From Bacteroidia bacterium (lineage in GTDB: Bacteria > Bacteroidota > Bacteroidia > UKL13-3), in NCBI GenBank assembly GCA_021740845.1, contig JAIOYZ010000003.1, positions 1 through 64,000 on the forward strand: a stretch of 64,000 nt of DNA, given 5' to 3'. Below are positions 55,053-63,667 of the stretch, in pieces (position 1 is the stretch's first letter; each line of letters starts with the position of its first letter). A program made the position numbers and the translations under genes. The notes beneath the pieces are model-generated. The model did not search any database. It was not told the DNA's origin and saw only the letters and a program-made list of their open reading frames with translations.

Positions 55053-55661
55053 TTATAATGATGCTTCGTATCTTCTAGAAACCTCGTCCCAATTGATAAC
55101 GCTCCAAAAAGCTGCCATGTAATCTGGTCTGCGATTTTGGTAATGCAAATAATAAGCATGCTCCCAAACATCACAACCCAAAATTGGTGTGCCTTTACAT
55201 TCTGCAATATCCATCAAAGGATTGTCTTGATTTGGTGTAGAACAAACACATAATTTTTTGTTTGCATCAACACATAACCAAGCCCAGCCAGAACCAAAAC
55301 GGGTAGCTCCTGCTTTGTTAAAGTCTTCCTTAAATTTATCCCATCCACCCAATTCAGCGTTAATTGCATCCATTAGTTTACCTGTTGGTTGGCCGCCTTT
55401 ATTGCCTCCCATTATGGTCCAGAATAAACTGTGATTAAAATGACCACCTCCATTGTTACGAACTGCAGCTGGGTATTTACTGATGTTTTTGCAAATGTCT
55501 TCAATGCTGTGATTTTCACCATCTGTACCTGCAAGAGCAGCGTTAAGATTGGTTACATAAGCATTGTGGTGTTTGCTGTGGTGAATTTCCATGGTACGAG
55601 CATCAATATGTGGTTCTAGAGCAGTGTACTCATATGGTAATTTTGGTAATTCAAATGACAT
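55053..55661 (-). CDS. Superoxide dismutase, Mn/Fe type
   Basis: 202 residues. Metal ligands are His in [13 protein letters not shown] near residue 27, His in [11 protein letters not shown] near 82, and Asp and His in [16 protein letters not shown] near 167. The [11 protein letters not shown] sequence and Gln-lacking helix favour a manganese or cambialistic enzyme, but metal use cannot be fixed from sequence. It removes superoxide in the cytoplasm. There is no signal peptide. Confidence 0.95.
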   Translation of the reverse strand: MSFELPKLPYEYTALEPHIDARTMEIHHSKHHNAYVTNLNAALAGTDGENHSIEDICKNISKYPAAVRNNGGGHFNHSLFWTIMGGNKGGQPTGKLMDAINAELGGWDKFKEDFNKAGATRFGSGWAWLCVDANKKLCVCSTPNQDNPLMDIAECKGTPILGCDVWEHAYYLHYQNRRPDYMAAFWSVINWDEVSRRYEASL

Positions 55662-55754
55662 AGTTGTTATTATTAAAAAGTGAATTGCGAATATATACTA
55701 AACTTATTTAAGGCGTATTTTGTTTTTATTGTGTTTTGTATTTATTCCTTTCGG

Positions 55755-55764
55755 TTTGATCCAA
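55755..55764 (+). repeat. Degenerate GGTTYRAACC element, intergenic
   Basis: TTCGGTTTGATCCAAA context with one core mismatch (GATCC for GAACC). Confidence 0.6.
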
Positions 55765-55824
55765 ATTTAAACTTTGAATATAATCGGATAGGTTTGCCAA
55801 TTTAAATATTCAAAATTGAATTAC

Positions 55825-56268
55825 TTACCTCAATTTCTTGAAAAATTCCTTCATCATTTCCGCTGCCTCTGTTTCCATAATCCCATAACTACATTCGGTT
55901 TTGTTATGTAGCAAATGCTTTCCCTCTTTCATAAATCCTCGTTTGGGGTCGGATGCTCCGTAAACTAATTTGCCTATCTGACTCCAATAAATAGCACCCG
56001 CACACATAATGCAAGGTTCTAAGGTAACGTATAAGGTACAATCTGTTAAATATTTGGCTCCAATAAAATTAGCAGCAGCAGTTATGGCCTGCATTTCTGC
56101 ATGGGCGGTAACATCGTGCAATTGCTCAGTTAGGTTATGCCCTTTGCCAATAATTTTATTTTCATAAACCACTACTGCGCCAACAGGCACTTCTCCCAAA
56201 TCAAAAGCTTTTTTTGCTTCCTTGAGAGCTTCTCGCATAAACCATTCGTTGTTAAAAATAGTATCCAT
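55825..56268 (-). CDS. tadA: tRNA-specific adenosine deaminase TadA
   Basis: 147 residues. Zinc site: HAEMQAI with catalytic Glu near residue 55, and PCIMCAGAIYWSQI near 86. The pattern GEVPVGAVVVYENKIIGKG and the C-terminal EMMKEFFKKLR fit TadA, which converts A34 to inosine in tRNA-Arg. Close relatives include guanine deaminases, but the DPKRGFM-type loop favours TadA. It is divergent from aspS. Confidence 0.88.
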   Translation of the reverse strand: MDTIFNNEWFMREALKEAKKAFDLGEVPVGAVVVYENKIIGKGHNLTEQLHDVTAHAEMQAITAAANFIGAKYLTDCTLYVTLEPCIMCAGAIYWSQIGKLVYGASDPKRGFMKEGKHLLHNKTECSYGIMETEAAEMMKEFFKKLR

Positions 56269-56395
56269 AATATCAGCAAATAAAGCGCTTTTGCATGCCT
56301 TTTTTAGCCATTGCTTATTTATTCTTCAACTTTCGTAGGTAGGAGTTTATTTAAAAATTTTTAAACCCCACCTTGCTTTCTTAACTTGCGCCGCG

Positions 56396-56411
56396 TTTGG
56401 TTCAAACCGAA
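56396..56411 (-). repeat. GGTTYRAACC element upstream of aspS
   Basis: Perfect 16-nt copy, 18 nt before the aspS ATG. A TTG inside it is the apparent start of the longest frame. Confidence 0.9.
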
Positions 56412-56429
56412 ATATTATTATTTATAAAA

Positions 56430-58190
56430 ATGTACAGATCTAATACTTGTGGAGAATTACGCCTGAGCGATGCGGGCAAAAAAGTTACCTTATCTGGTTG
56501 GTTGCAAAAAGGCAGAGATTTAGGAGGTATGACCTTTATAGATTTACGCGATAGATACGGCGTTACTCAATTGGCTTTTAACATGGAAACCAATGCTGCT
56601 CTATGCGAACAAGCCCGTAAATTAGGCAGAGAATTTGTTTTGCAAGTGAGTGGTACTGTTAAAGAAAGAGAGAATAAAAACACAAATATTGCAACTGGTG
56701 AAATAGAAATTGTAGTAGAGGAATTGAACGTTTTAAACGAAGCCAAAACACCTCCGTTTACTATTGAAGATAATACAGATGGTGGTGATGATTTGCGTAT
56801 GAAATATCGCTATTTGGATTTACGTAGAACACCCGTTAGAAACAACTTAATGTTGCGCCATAAAATGGCTCAGCAAACGCGTTCTTACTTAGATGCGCAA
56901 GAGTTTACTGAGGTTGAAACACCTGTTTTAATTAAATCTACTCCTGAAGGCGCTCGCGATTTTGTAGTACCAAGCAGAATGAATCCTGGGCAGTTTTATG
57001 CCTTGCCGCAAAGTCCGCAAACTTTTAAGCAATTGCTTATGGTTGCTGGTTTAGATAGGTATTACCAAATAGTAAAGTGCTTTAGAGACGAAGATTTACG
57101 TGCCGATAGACAACCAGAATTTACCCAAATAGATTGCGAAATGAGTTTTGTGGAGCAAGAAGATGTGCTCAATATGTTTGAAGGTTTGGTGAAGCATTTG
57201 TTTAAAACTGTAAAGGGTATCGACATGCAAAGTGTTCCTCGCATGACTTATGCCGATGCGATGAAATACTATGGTTCCGACAAACCTGATACTCGTTTTG
57301 AAATGAAATTTGTGGAGCTTAATTCAGCAGAAAACAATGTGGTTTCCGGCAGGAATTTTAAAGTTTTCGACGATGCAGAATTAGTGGTTGGAATTTGTGC
57401 AAAAGGTTGCGCTAGCTATACCCGCAAACAATTGGATGAACTAACAGATTTTGTAAAACGTCCTCAAGTTGGTGCCACCGGGTTGGTTTATGCTCGTGTA
57501 AATGAAGATGGTTCAGTAAAATCTTCGGTTGATAAATTTTATGATGAAAATGCCTTAGCTAATTGGGCTAAAGCATTTGGTGCCGAAGCAAATGATTTGA
57601 TTTTAATTCTAGCTGGTGGTGCAGATAAAACTAGAAAAGCCCTAAATGAATTGCGTTTAGAAATGGGTACTCGCATGGGTTTAAGAAACAAAGATATCTT
57701 CTCTTGTCTTTGGGTATTAGATTTTCCATTGCTAGAATTCAATGAAGAGGAGAATAGGTATTTTGCTATGCACCATCCTTTTACTTCTCCAAAACCAGAA
57801 GATATCGCGCTTTTAGCAAGTAATCAATTGGGTTCGGTTAGAGCCAATGCATACGATTTGGTAATAAATGGGGTAGAAGTAGGTGGCGGTTCTGTGAGAA
57901 TTTTTAATAAGGAATTGCAAGCAAAAATGTTTGAAATTTTAGGCTTTACTCCAGAACAAGCGCAAGCACAATTTGGATTTTTAATGAATGCTTTTGAATT
58001 TGGCGCTCCTCCTCATGCAGGCATTGCATTTGGTTTTGACAGACTTTGTTCTCTATTTGGTGGCGCAGAAAGTATCCGCGATTTTATTGCATTTCCAAAG
58101 AATAATTCTGGCAGAGATGTGATGATTGATGGACCAAGTGAAATAGACCAAAAACAATTGGATGAGTTGCATATTGCTCTCAAAAAGTAA
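56430..58190 (+). CDS. aspS: Aspartyl-tRNA synthetase
   Basis: 586 residues from [13 protein letters not shown] at 56430. An N-terminal OB-fold anticodon domain (~1-110, [19 protein letters not shown]) is followed by class II motif 2 ([18 protein letters not shown] near residue 215). The bacterial insertion (GAD-like) domain lies at ~285-410. Motif 3 is in [17 protein letters not shown] near 530. It is the bacterial type and full length. It may be discriminating or non-discriminating for tRNA-Asn; this cannot be told. Confidence 0.97.
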   Translation: MYRSNTCGELRLSDAGKKVTLSGWLQKGRDLGGMTFIDLRDRYGVTQLAFNMETNAALCEQARKLGREFVLQVSGTVKERENKNTNIATGEIEIVVEELNVLNEAKTPPFTIEDNTDGGDDLRMKYRYLDLRRTPVRNNLMLRHKMAQQTRSYLDAQEFTEVETPVLIKSTPEGARDFVVPSRMNPGQFYALPQSPQTFKQLLMVAGLDRYYQIVKCFRDEDLRADRQPEFTQIDCEMSFVEQEDVLNMFEGLVKHLFKTVKGIDMQSVPRMTYADAMKYYGSDKPDTRFEMKFVELNSAENNVVSGRNFKVFDDAELVVGICAKGCASYTRKQLDELTDFVKRPQVGATGLVYARVNEDGSVKSSVDKFYDENALANWAKAFGAEANDLILILAGGADKTRKALNELRLEMGTRMGLRNKDIFSCLWVLDFPLLEFNEEENRYFAMHHPFTSPKPEDIALLASNQLGSVRANAYDLVINGVEVGGGSVRIFNKELQAKMFEILGFTPEQAQAQFGFLMNAFEFGAPPHAGIAFGFDRLCSLFGGAESIRDFIAFPKNNSGRDVMIDGPSEIDQKQLDELHIALKK

Positions 58191-58295
58191 GTTTCTGAAA
58201 AGGTTGAAATAGTGTGGACTATTTTCTGGTTTTTAGGATTTTTGTTTTTCTTGCTCTAAGCGTTTGTTAATCCTCACTTTGTAGTAAATTATTTT

Positions 58296-58311
58296 TTCGG
58301 TTTGAACCAAA
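58296..58311 (+). repeat. GGTTYRAACC element, intergenic copy
   Basis: Perfect 16-nt copy, in the spacer between aspS and the DUF3127 gene. Confidence 0.9.
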
Positions 58312-58389
58312 GCAATGCTATTAACAAAGGACTGCCTTTGATAATTAGGGCGGAAATCGTATTTTTAACCACTAAAATTTACGATTGAT

Positions 58390-58764
58390 ATGGCTTTAGA
58401 CATTACAGGCAAGATTCTTCAAATTATGCCTACCACCACCGGAACCAGTAAAGCAGGTAAAGACTGGGTGAAACAAGAATTTGTTATTGAAACACAAGAA
58501 ACCTACCCAAAAAAGGTTTGCATTAGTGTTATGGGAGAAAAAACCCAAGAATTAAAAAAATATGTACCAGGTAACGAAGTGAAAGTTTCGTTGAATTTAG
58601 AATCTCGCGAGTATAACGGAAAATGGTATACCAACGTAAATGCTTGGCGTATTGAGTCTGCTTCTGGCGCACCTGCTTCTGCAGCTCCACAAGAAGATCC
58701 TTTCCATCCAGATAACGAACCTAGTTTTACTGCAGATAGCAGTTCTGATGATTTACCTTTCTAA
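58390..58764 (+). CDS. DUF3127 protein
   Basis: 124 residues. It matches DUF3127, a small OB-fold-like family common in Bacteroidota: MALDITGKILQIMPTTTG, DWVKQEFVIETQETYPK, and VKVSLNLESREYNGKWYTNV. The acidic tail ending DSSSDDLPF resembles the C-terminal tip of single-stranded DNA-binding proteins (DDDLPF-type), which recruits partners. A role in DNA or RNA binding is therefore plausible. The tail similarity is my observation. Confidence 0.85.
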   Translation: MALDITGKILQIMPTTTGTSKAGKDWVKQEFVIETQETYPKKVCISVMGEKTQELKKYVPGNEVKVSLNLESREYNGKWYTNVNAWRIESASGAPASAAPQEDPFHPDNEPSFTADSSSDDLPF

Positions 58765-58780
58765 GAAATTAAATTAAGGT

Positions 58781-59692
58781 TTGATTCACTATTTAAATCA
58801 TACCGAAATTGACCAACATAAGTGGGATTTATGTTTAGAACAATCTTCTAATTCATTAATCTATGGCTACAGTTGGTATCTCAATGAGGTTACGCCAAAT
58901 TGGGATGCATTAGTATTAGACGATTACCTTGCGGTGATGCCTTTAACGGGTCACCGCAAGTATTTTATTAAGTACTTAAGCCAACCATTTTTTACCCAGC
59001 AATTGGGTGTTTTTTCTAAAAATTCTATTACCCAAGACCTCTTACTAGAATTTATTAATGCTATTCCAAGTAAGTTTCTTTTCATCGAGATTCAACTAAA
59101 TGAGCAGAATCAAGTTTTAGATGAAAAGTTTAATATTAAGAAGCGTAGAAACTACGTTTTGGACTTATCTAAAAACTACGATAAAATTAAGAAGGGATAC
59201 AATTCTCAAGCCAAAAGAAATCTTAAAATTGCTGCAAAAAGCGGCTTGGAATTGAGAACTATTTCGGTTCAAGAAGTAATTCTTTTTTACAAATTGCATA
59301 AGGCAGTAAGTACTAAAGGGGTTAAAGAAAAGGATTACCAAATGCTTCATAGATTAATGGATAAAGCCCTAGAAAATAGGAAGATTTTAACCAAAGGCGT
59401 TTATGCCAAATCGGGTGAATTATTGGCTGCTGGAGCATTTTTATTAAACCAAAATAGAATCATCTTTTTATTAGGAAATGGTTCTGAATTAGGTAGAGAA
59501 TTGGGTGCAATGACTTATCTTATGGATTGCCTTATTTTCCAATTTTCTAACCACAAAATGATTTTTGATTTTGAAGGTTCTGAAATAGAAGGAATTGCTA
59601 GATTCTTTAAAAGTTTTGGTTCAGAACGAAGAAACTATTACCGTTATAAACGAAATAGACTACCTTGGATACTTAGATTATTCAAGAGTTAA
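58781..59692 (+). CDS. GNAT / FemAB-like acetyltransferase protein
   Basis: 303 residues, probably using TTG at 58781 (MIHYLNHTEID). No ATG occurs for the first ~50 residues, and homologous proteins start in this way. The middle (~105-235) has the acetyltransferase_6 pattern (YNSQAKRNLKIAAKSGLELR, GVYAKSGELLAAGAFLLNQ) and the C-terminus MIFDFEGSEIEGIARFFKSFG. The enzyme family transfers acyl or aminoacyl groups; the substrate is unknown. It is 16 nt after the DUF3127 gene and 12 nt before the ppx gene. Confidence 0.75.
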   Translation: MIHYLNHTEIDQHKWDLCLEQSSNSLIYGYSWYLNEVTPNWDALVLDDYLAVMPLTGHRKYFIKYLSQPFFTQQLGVFSKNSITQDLLLEFINAIPSKFLFIEIQLNEQNQVLDEKFNIKKRRNYVLDLSKNYDKIKKGYNSQAKRNLKIAAKSGLELRTISVQEVILFYKLHKAVSTKGVKEKDYQMLHRLMDKALENRKILTKGVYAKSGELLAAGAFLLNQNRIIFLLGNGSELGRELGAMTYLMDCLIFQFSNHKMIFDFEGSEIEGIARFFKSFGSERRNYYRYKRNRLPWILRLFKS

Positions 59693-59704
59693 CAAATTAG
59701 AATT

Positions 59705-60583
59705 ATGAAACTCGCTGCCATTGATATTGGTTCAAATGCTGTTCGCTTGCAAATTGTAAGAACCAACGATAATCCTCAAGAAGGAACCTTCAAAAAAATT
59801 GAATTTGTAAGAATTCCCGTTCGTCTGGGAGACGATGCATTTAAGGAAAAATGGATCAGTAAAGAGAAGCGTAAAATCTTCTATAAAGCAATGGCTGCCT
59901 TTAAATTAATGCTTGATGCTTTTGAGGTAGACTATTACATGGCTTGCGCCACTAGCGCCATGCGTGAGGCAAAGAATGGCGAAAAGATTGTAAAGAAAAT
60001 TGAGAAGGAGTTTGGTTTGAAAATTCAAATCATAGATGGTAAAAGAGAAAGCGAATTAATTTTAGGTTCAATTGGAGATGTGTTTGAACCCAATAAAAAT
60101 TATTTAACTATAGATGTTGGTGGCGGTTCTACCGAAATGACAGTTATCTCAAATAGGAAAGTGCTTAACTCAGTTTCGTTTGATATTGGAACCGTGCGTT
60201 TAATGGACGGTGCAGTAAAAGGCAAAACTTGGGAAACCATTGAAAGTTGGGTAAAGCACAAAACCGATGGCTTGGAAAATATTGAGGCTGTTGCTACAAG
60301 TGGAACTATCAATAAAATTCTAGCCATTCTAAATACCGAAGGAAAACCAATTATTACTCGGGATCAATTGAAAGATTTTCATAGAAAAGTTAGTAAAATG
60401 TCTTTGCAGGAGCGCATGGAATTATACAAACTAAACCCCGATAGGGCTGATATTATTGACGTTTCGGCGGATATTTATTTACGCATTTTAAATTGGGGTC
60501 AGATAGAAACTATTTTTAGTCCAGACAATACTGGTTTAAAAGATGGCATCCTAAACGAACTTTACAACAAATACGCTCTTTAA
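59705..60583 (+). CDS. Ppx/GppA family phosphatase
   Basis: 292 residues, the short form with only the actin-like core. It has the phosphate-1 loop AAIDIGSNAVRLQI at the N-terminus, DVGGGSTEMTVI near residue 138, and C-terminal DIIDVSADIYLRIL. The family hydrolyses polyphosphate or pppGpp. Full-length Ppx enzymes are about 500 residues with an HD-like domain that is missing here, as in many Bacteroidota copies. It is convergent with the FKBP operon. Confidence 0.88.
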   Translation: MKLAAIDIGSNAVRLQIVRTNDNPQEGTFKKIEFVRIPVRLGDDAFKEKWISKEKRKIFYKAMAAFKLMLDAFEVDYYMACATSAMREAKNGEKIVKKIEKEFGLKIQIIDGKRESELILGSIGDVFEPNKNYLTIDVGGGSTEMTVISNRKVLNSVSFDIGTVRLMDGAVKGKTWETIESWVKHKTDGLENIEAVATSGTINKILAILNTEGKPIITRDQLKDFHRKVSKMSLQERMELYKLNPDRADIIDVSADIYLRILNWGQIETIFSPDNTGLKDGILNELYNKYAL

Positions 60584-60590
60584 AAATAAT

Positions 60591-60629
60591 GTTGGTTTGA
60601 ACCCAATCTTATTATTGGTTCAAACCGAA
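60591..60629. repeat. Inverted pair of GGTTYRAACC elements
   Basis: Exact cores at 60594-60603 and 60617-60626 in opposite orientation, 13 nt apart. They form an imperfect stem just after the ppx stop, directly before a conventional terminator. Confidence 0.85.
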
Positions 60630-60635
60630 TAAAAC

Positions 60636-60675
60636 AAAAAGCCCGAAGCATGTGAAATGCTCCGGGCTTTTTTAT
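60636..60675. terminator. Bidirectional terminator between ppx and FKBP genes
   Basis: Stem gcccgaagca / tgctccgggc (one mismatch) with a 7-nt loop, flanked by A- and T-runs, between convergent genes. Confidence 0.9.
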
Positions 60676-60691
60676 AAATATCCGACTAGAT

Positions 60692-61546
60692 TTATTTCAG
60701 ACCTACTAGTTCAACATCAAAAATTAAAGTTGCATTTGGAGGAATTACTCCACCTGCACCATTAGCTCCATAACCCAATTCACTAGGTATAATTAGTCTT
60801 AGTTTGGTACCAACCTTCATTAAGGCAATACCTTCTTCCCAACCTCTTATTACCATGCTTTGACCCAATGGAAAACTAATTGGTTCACCTCTTTCTACAG
60901 ATGAATCAAAAACTTTACCGTCCAATAAATAACCAGTATAATGAACATCAACTGTTTTACCAGCCATCGCTTGTTCGCCAGTACCGTCGTTAATTACTAT
61001 ATAACGTAAGCCACTAGCTGTTGTAATGGTGTCTTTTCCTTTAACATCGTAAGGTGTTGCTTTAACAGGGGTTTGCGCATCCAAAACTTCAATATCAAAA
61101 ACCAAAATACTGTTAGCAGGGATGGTTCCCATATTTCTATCGCCATAACCAATAGAAGGAGGAATTGTAAGAATAGCTTTGTCGCCAACATTTAACAAAG
61201 CTAAACCTTCATCCCATCCTCTAATTACTTGTCCACCACCAACTTTAAAAGAGAATGGTTGGTTGCGGTCTTTAGAGCTATCAAACTTAGTTCCGTTAGT
61301 TAATCTCCCCGTATAATGAACGGTTACCTTATCTCCAACTTCAACTTTTTTACCATTTCCCATCTCAGTTACCTTGTAAACGAGACCAGATGCTGTTGTG
61401 TTTTCTTGATTCAATTTAATGGTTCTTTTAATTTTTGATTTCTGATTGGAGCCCGTTTCCTTTTTGTCGGTTTTGGTTCCCTTGTTTTGGGCGCAAGCTG
61501 CAATGCTTAAACCCATAGCTGTAATAAGAAATAACTTTTTTAACAT
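60692..61546 (-). CDS. FKBP-type peptidyl-prolyl isomerase lipoprotein, two domains
   Basis: 284 residues. The lipoprotein signal MLKKLFLITAMGLSIAACAQ ends at Cys. Two FKBP domains follow: ~55-155 (VTVHYTGRLTNGTKFDSS, GWDEGLALLNVGDKAILTIP) and ~170-284 (VDVHYTGYLLDGKVFDSS, GWEEGIALMKVGTKLRLIIP). They should speed proline isomerisation in the cell envelope. It directly follows the other FKBP gene (1-nt gap). Confidence 0.94.
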   Translation of the reverse strand: MLKKLFLITAMGLSIAACAQNKGTKTDKKETGSNQKSKIKRTIKLNQENTTASGLVYKVTEMGNGKKVEVGDKVTVHYTGRLTNGTKFDSSKDRNQPFSFKVGGGQVIRGWDEGLALLNVGDKAILTIPPSIGYGDRNMGTIPANSILVFDIEVLDAQTPVKATPYDVKGKDTITTASGLRYIVINDGTGEQAMAGKTVDVHYTGYLLDGKVFDSSVERGEPISFPLGQSMVIRGWEEGIALMKVGTKLRLIIPSELGYGANGAGGVIPPNATLIFDVELVGLK

Positions 61547-61547
61547 A

Positions 61548-62375
61548 TTAATTAACTTTTACCAATTCAACGTCGAATAATAAAGTTGAGTATGGAGGAA
61601 TTGGTCCGCTACCACGTGGTCCGTAACCTAAATTCCAAGGAATAATAAATTTAAATTTATCACCTTCACTCATCAATTGCAAACCTTCATCCCAGCCAGC
61701 AATAACTTGACCAGCACCTACCACAAATGTAAATTCTGGTGTACCTGGCTTGGTTTCATCAAACACAAAACCATCCAATAAAGAACCTCTATAACGTACA
61801 GTTACTTTGTCGCCTTTTTTACAAGCTTTGCCTTTTCCTTTGGTTTCAATTTGGTATTTAAACCCTGTTGAAGTTGCCGTTACATCTGTTAATCCACTGA
61901 TATAGCTTGATAAAGCAATAGAGTCTTTTACCAAAAATTCTTGGTTTTGCTCATTGATTTTTTGTTGCATTTCTTGAGGATTGTACAAATCAATTAGGTT
62001 AGCGTAAAATGTAATAACATCTCCTTTTTGGATACCAGCAGGTAATTGCTCGCCAAAGTTTTTATACAAGGTATCTGCCATAATTTTGAAAACGATGCTA
62101 TCGCCTTTTTTCATTATAGCAAAAACTTCTTTTAAGCTAGGTTCTCCAGCAGGGATATAAAAAGGCTTATTGTTTTTGTATGAATCAAAAATGGCTGAGT
62201 CATTTCTTTCAATTACACCTTTTAAATGAATGTGAAGGTTGTCTTCTGTTGCAACCATTCTAGCATCTTCGGAGGTGGTTACAATTTTGTATTCAATTCC
62301 GTTTTCTGTTTTTTCGAAGCGGTTACATGCTGAAAGCAAAGCAATAGCAGCAATTCCGGCTAACATTTTTTTCAT
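61548..62375 (-). CDS. FKBP-type peptidyl-prolyl isomerase lipoprotein
   Basis: 275 residues. The lipoprotein signal MKKMLAGIAAIALLSAC is followed by an FKBP-like N-terminal domain without the usual active-site residues (~30-130) and a canonical C-terminal FKBP (~180-275, VTVRYRGSLLDGFVFDETKP, GWDEGLQLMSEGDKFKFIIP). In Flavobacterium, GldI-type gliding-motility isomerases lie in similar ndk-nrnA neighbourhoods, so this may be the GldI counterpart; that is an inference from position. It is part of an operon with nrnA. Confidence 0.88.
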   Translation of the reverse strand: MKKMLAGIAAIALLSACNRFEKTENGIEYKIVTTSEDARMVATEDNLHIHLKGVIERNDSAIFDSYKNNKPFYIPAGEPSLKEVFAIMKKGDSIVFKIMADTLYKNFGEQLPAGIQKGDVITFYANLIDLYNPQEMQQKINEQNQEFLVKDSIALSSYISGLTDVTATSTGFKYQIETKGKGKACKKGDKVTVRYRGSLLDGFVFDETKPGTPEFTFVVGAGQVIAGWDEGLQLMSEGDKFKFIIPWNLGYGPRGSGPIPPYSTLLFDVELVKVN

Positions 62376-62387
62376 GTGTGTCTATTT

Positions 62388-63407
62388 TTAGTTTAATAAA
62401 TTTTTATATTCTTTAAGAGCTTCTTTAAATTTCCATTCCACCAATTCAATTGGATCAGAACTTTCTCCTCCTGCGGCATTGAAATGACCACCTCCATTAA
62501 AGTTTTTGCGGGCAAATTCATTTGCAGGAAACTTGTCTTTTGATCTGAAGCTCATTTTTCTGGCTACAGTACGGTCTATAATTAATACAGACAATTGCAT
62601 ATCTGTAATAGATAATCCATAATTCACCAAGCCTTCACTATCGCCTGTTATGATTTTAAACTTTTCTAATTCCTCCGCAGTTACTGTAATTAACGCTGTT
62701 TTGTATTCTTTTAGAATTTGCAATTTTTCACTTAAACAGAATCCTATAAAACGAGTTCTATTTTCTGAATAATTATCGTAAATGGATTCAAATATTCGAT
62801 TGGATTTTGCGCCTTTTTCCAATAGAACAGCAGCAACTCGGTGTGTGGTAGGAGAGGTAGAACCATGTTTAAAGGATGCTGTATCCGTCATAATTCCAGC
62901 GTATAGGCAGCTTGCAATTTCTTGGTCGATTAAGTTTACGCCATGCATGGTTTCAATAAACCAAAAAATTAATTCACAGGTAGAACTAGCCTTTGTTGTC
63001 CATAAACGATAATCATCAAAACCTTCTGGTTCTAAGTGATGATCAATCATTACCTTTTGGGCATTTGAGCTTCTTACCAAATCACCTAGTTTATTAATTC
63101 TTTTCAACGAATTAAAATCTAGGCAAAAAACTAAGTCCGCATCTGCTACCAATTCGGCACTTTTCTCTTCAAACTCCTCAAAGTTAATCACCGAATTTTC
63201 TCCAGGCATCCACTTTAAGAAGTCGCCATAATCAGTGGGAGTGACTACTTGGGCATTCACACCCATTTTATTTAAAAATAAGTACAAGCCCAATGACGAA
63301 CCCAAAGCGTCTGCATCGGGTTTATGGTGAGTGGTAATCACTACTTTTGGTTTAACATCTGCTACCAAAAGTGGTTTTATCTGTGAAATATTAGTTAAGT
63401 TTTTCAA
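62388..63407 (-). CDS. nrnA: Bifunctional oligoribonuclease / PAP phosphatase NrnA
   Basis: 339 residues. DHH motifs: VVITTHHKPDADALGSSLGL near residue 22, VFCLDFNSL near 95 and MIDHHLEPEGFDDY near 120. The DHHA1 C-terminus has FNGGGHFNAAGGESS near 308. It degrades nanoRNAs and dephosphorylates pAp. The likely start is TTG at 63407, since no suitable ATG precedes the catalytic motif. Downstream are the two FKBP genes; it is divergent from ndk. Confidence 0.92.
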   Translation of the reverse strand: MKNLTNISQIKPLLVADVKPKVVITTHHKPDADALGSSLGLYLFLNKMGVNAQVVTPTDYGDFLKWMPGENSVINFEEFEEKSAELVADADLVFCLDFNSLKRINKLGDLVRSSNAQKVMIDHHLEPEGFDDYRLWTTKASSTCELIFWFIETMHGVNLIDQEIASCLYAGIMTDTASFKHGSTSPTTHRVAAVLLEKGAKSNRIFESIYDNYSENRTRFIGFCLSEKLQILKEYKTALITVTAEELEKFKIITGDSEGLVNYGLSITDMQLSVLIIDRTVARKMSFRSKDKFPANEFARKNFNGGGHFNAAGGESSDPIELVEWKFKEALKEYKNLLN

Positions 63408-63535
63408 AGCGGGTGCAAATATCTACTAATGAATGGTTTTACTGCTATCCTTTCAAAAAAAAATTCATTTTATTTAAAACACAAGGTTAGGCTTTTTGTT
63501 TTATATAGCCTTCTGTTTATCAAATGTATAGGTTT

Positions 63536-63551
63536 TCGGTTTGAACCAAAA
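63536..63551 (+). repeat. GGTTYRAACC element, intergenic copy
   Basis: Perfect 16-nt copy in the nrnA-ndk divergent spacer (63408-63667), which otherwise has no gene. Confidence 0.9.
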
Positions 63552-63639
63552 TCATTTTTAGAATTTTCTAATTCTTTGGTTTTATGGAAAATATATAAAA
63601 ATGATACCAATTATTTAATGATAAATTGAAAGAAGCGCT

Positions 63640-63647
63640 TAATTTTG
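63640..63647 (+). promoter_or_regulatory. Candidate -7 box for ndk
   Basis: TAATTTTG fits TAnnTTTG, 20 nt before the ATG, and lies within a small inverted repeat gcgc / gcgc. A -33 TTG at the right spacing is not obvious. Confidence 0.5.
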
Positions 63648-63667
63648 CGCCCCGATTAACACAAGAT

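Noticed and set aside
2143-63551. Reading the repeats as a CRISPR array or transposon ends
   Set aside because: Copies are single or paired, kilobases apart on average, with no spacers, no cas genes and no transposase.
63429-63629. 66-codon open frame between nrnA and ndk
   Set aside because: It spans the repeat element, has low-complexity content and no recognisable family, and would sit across the divergent promoter region. Probably chance.
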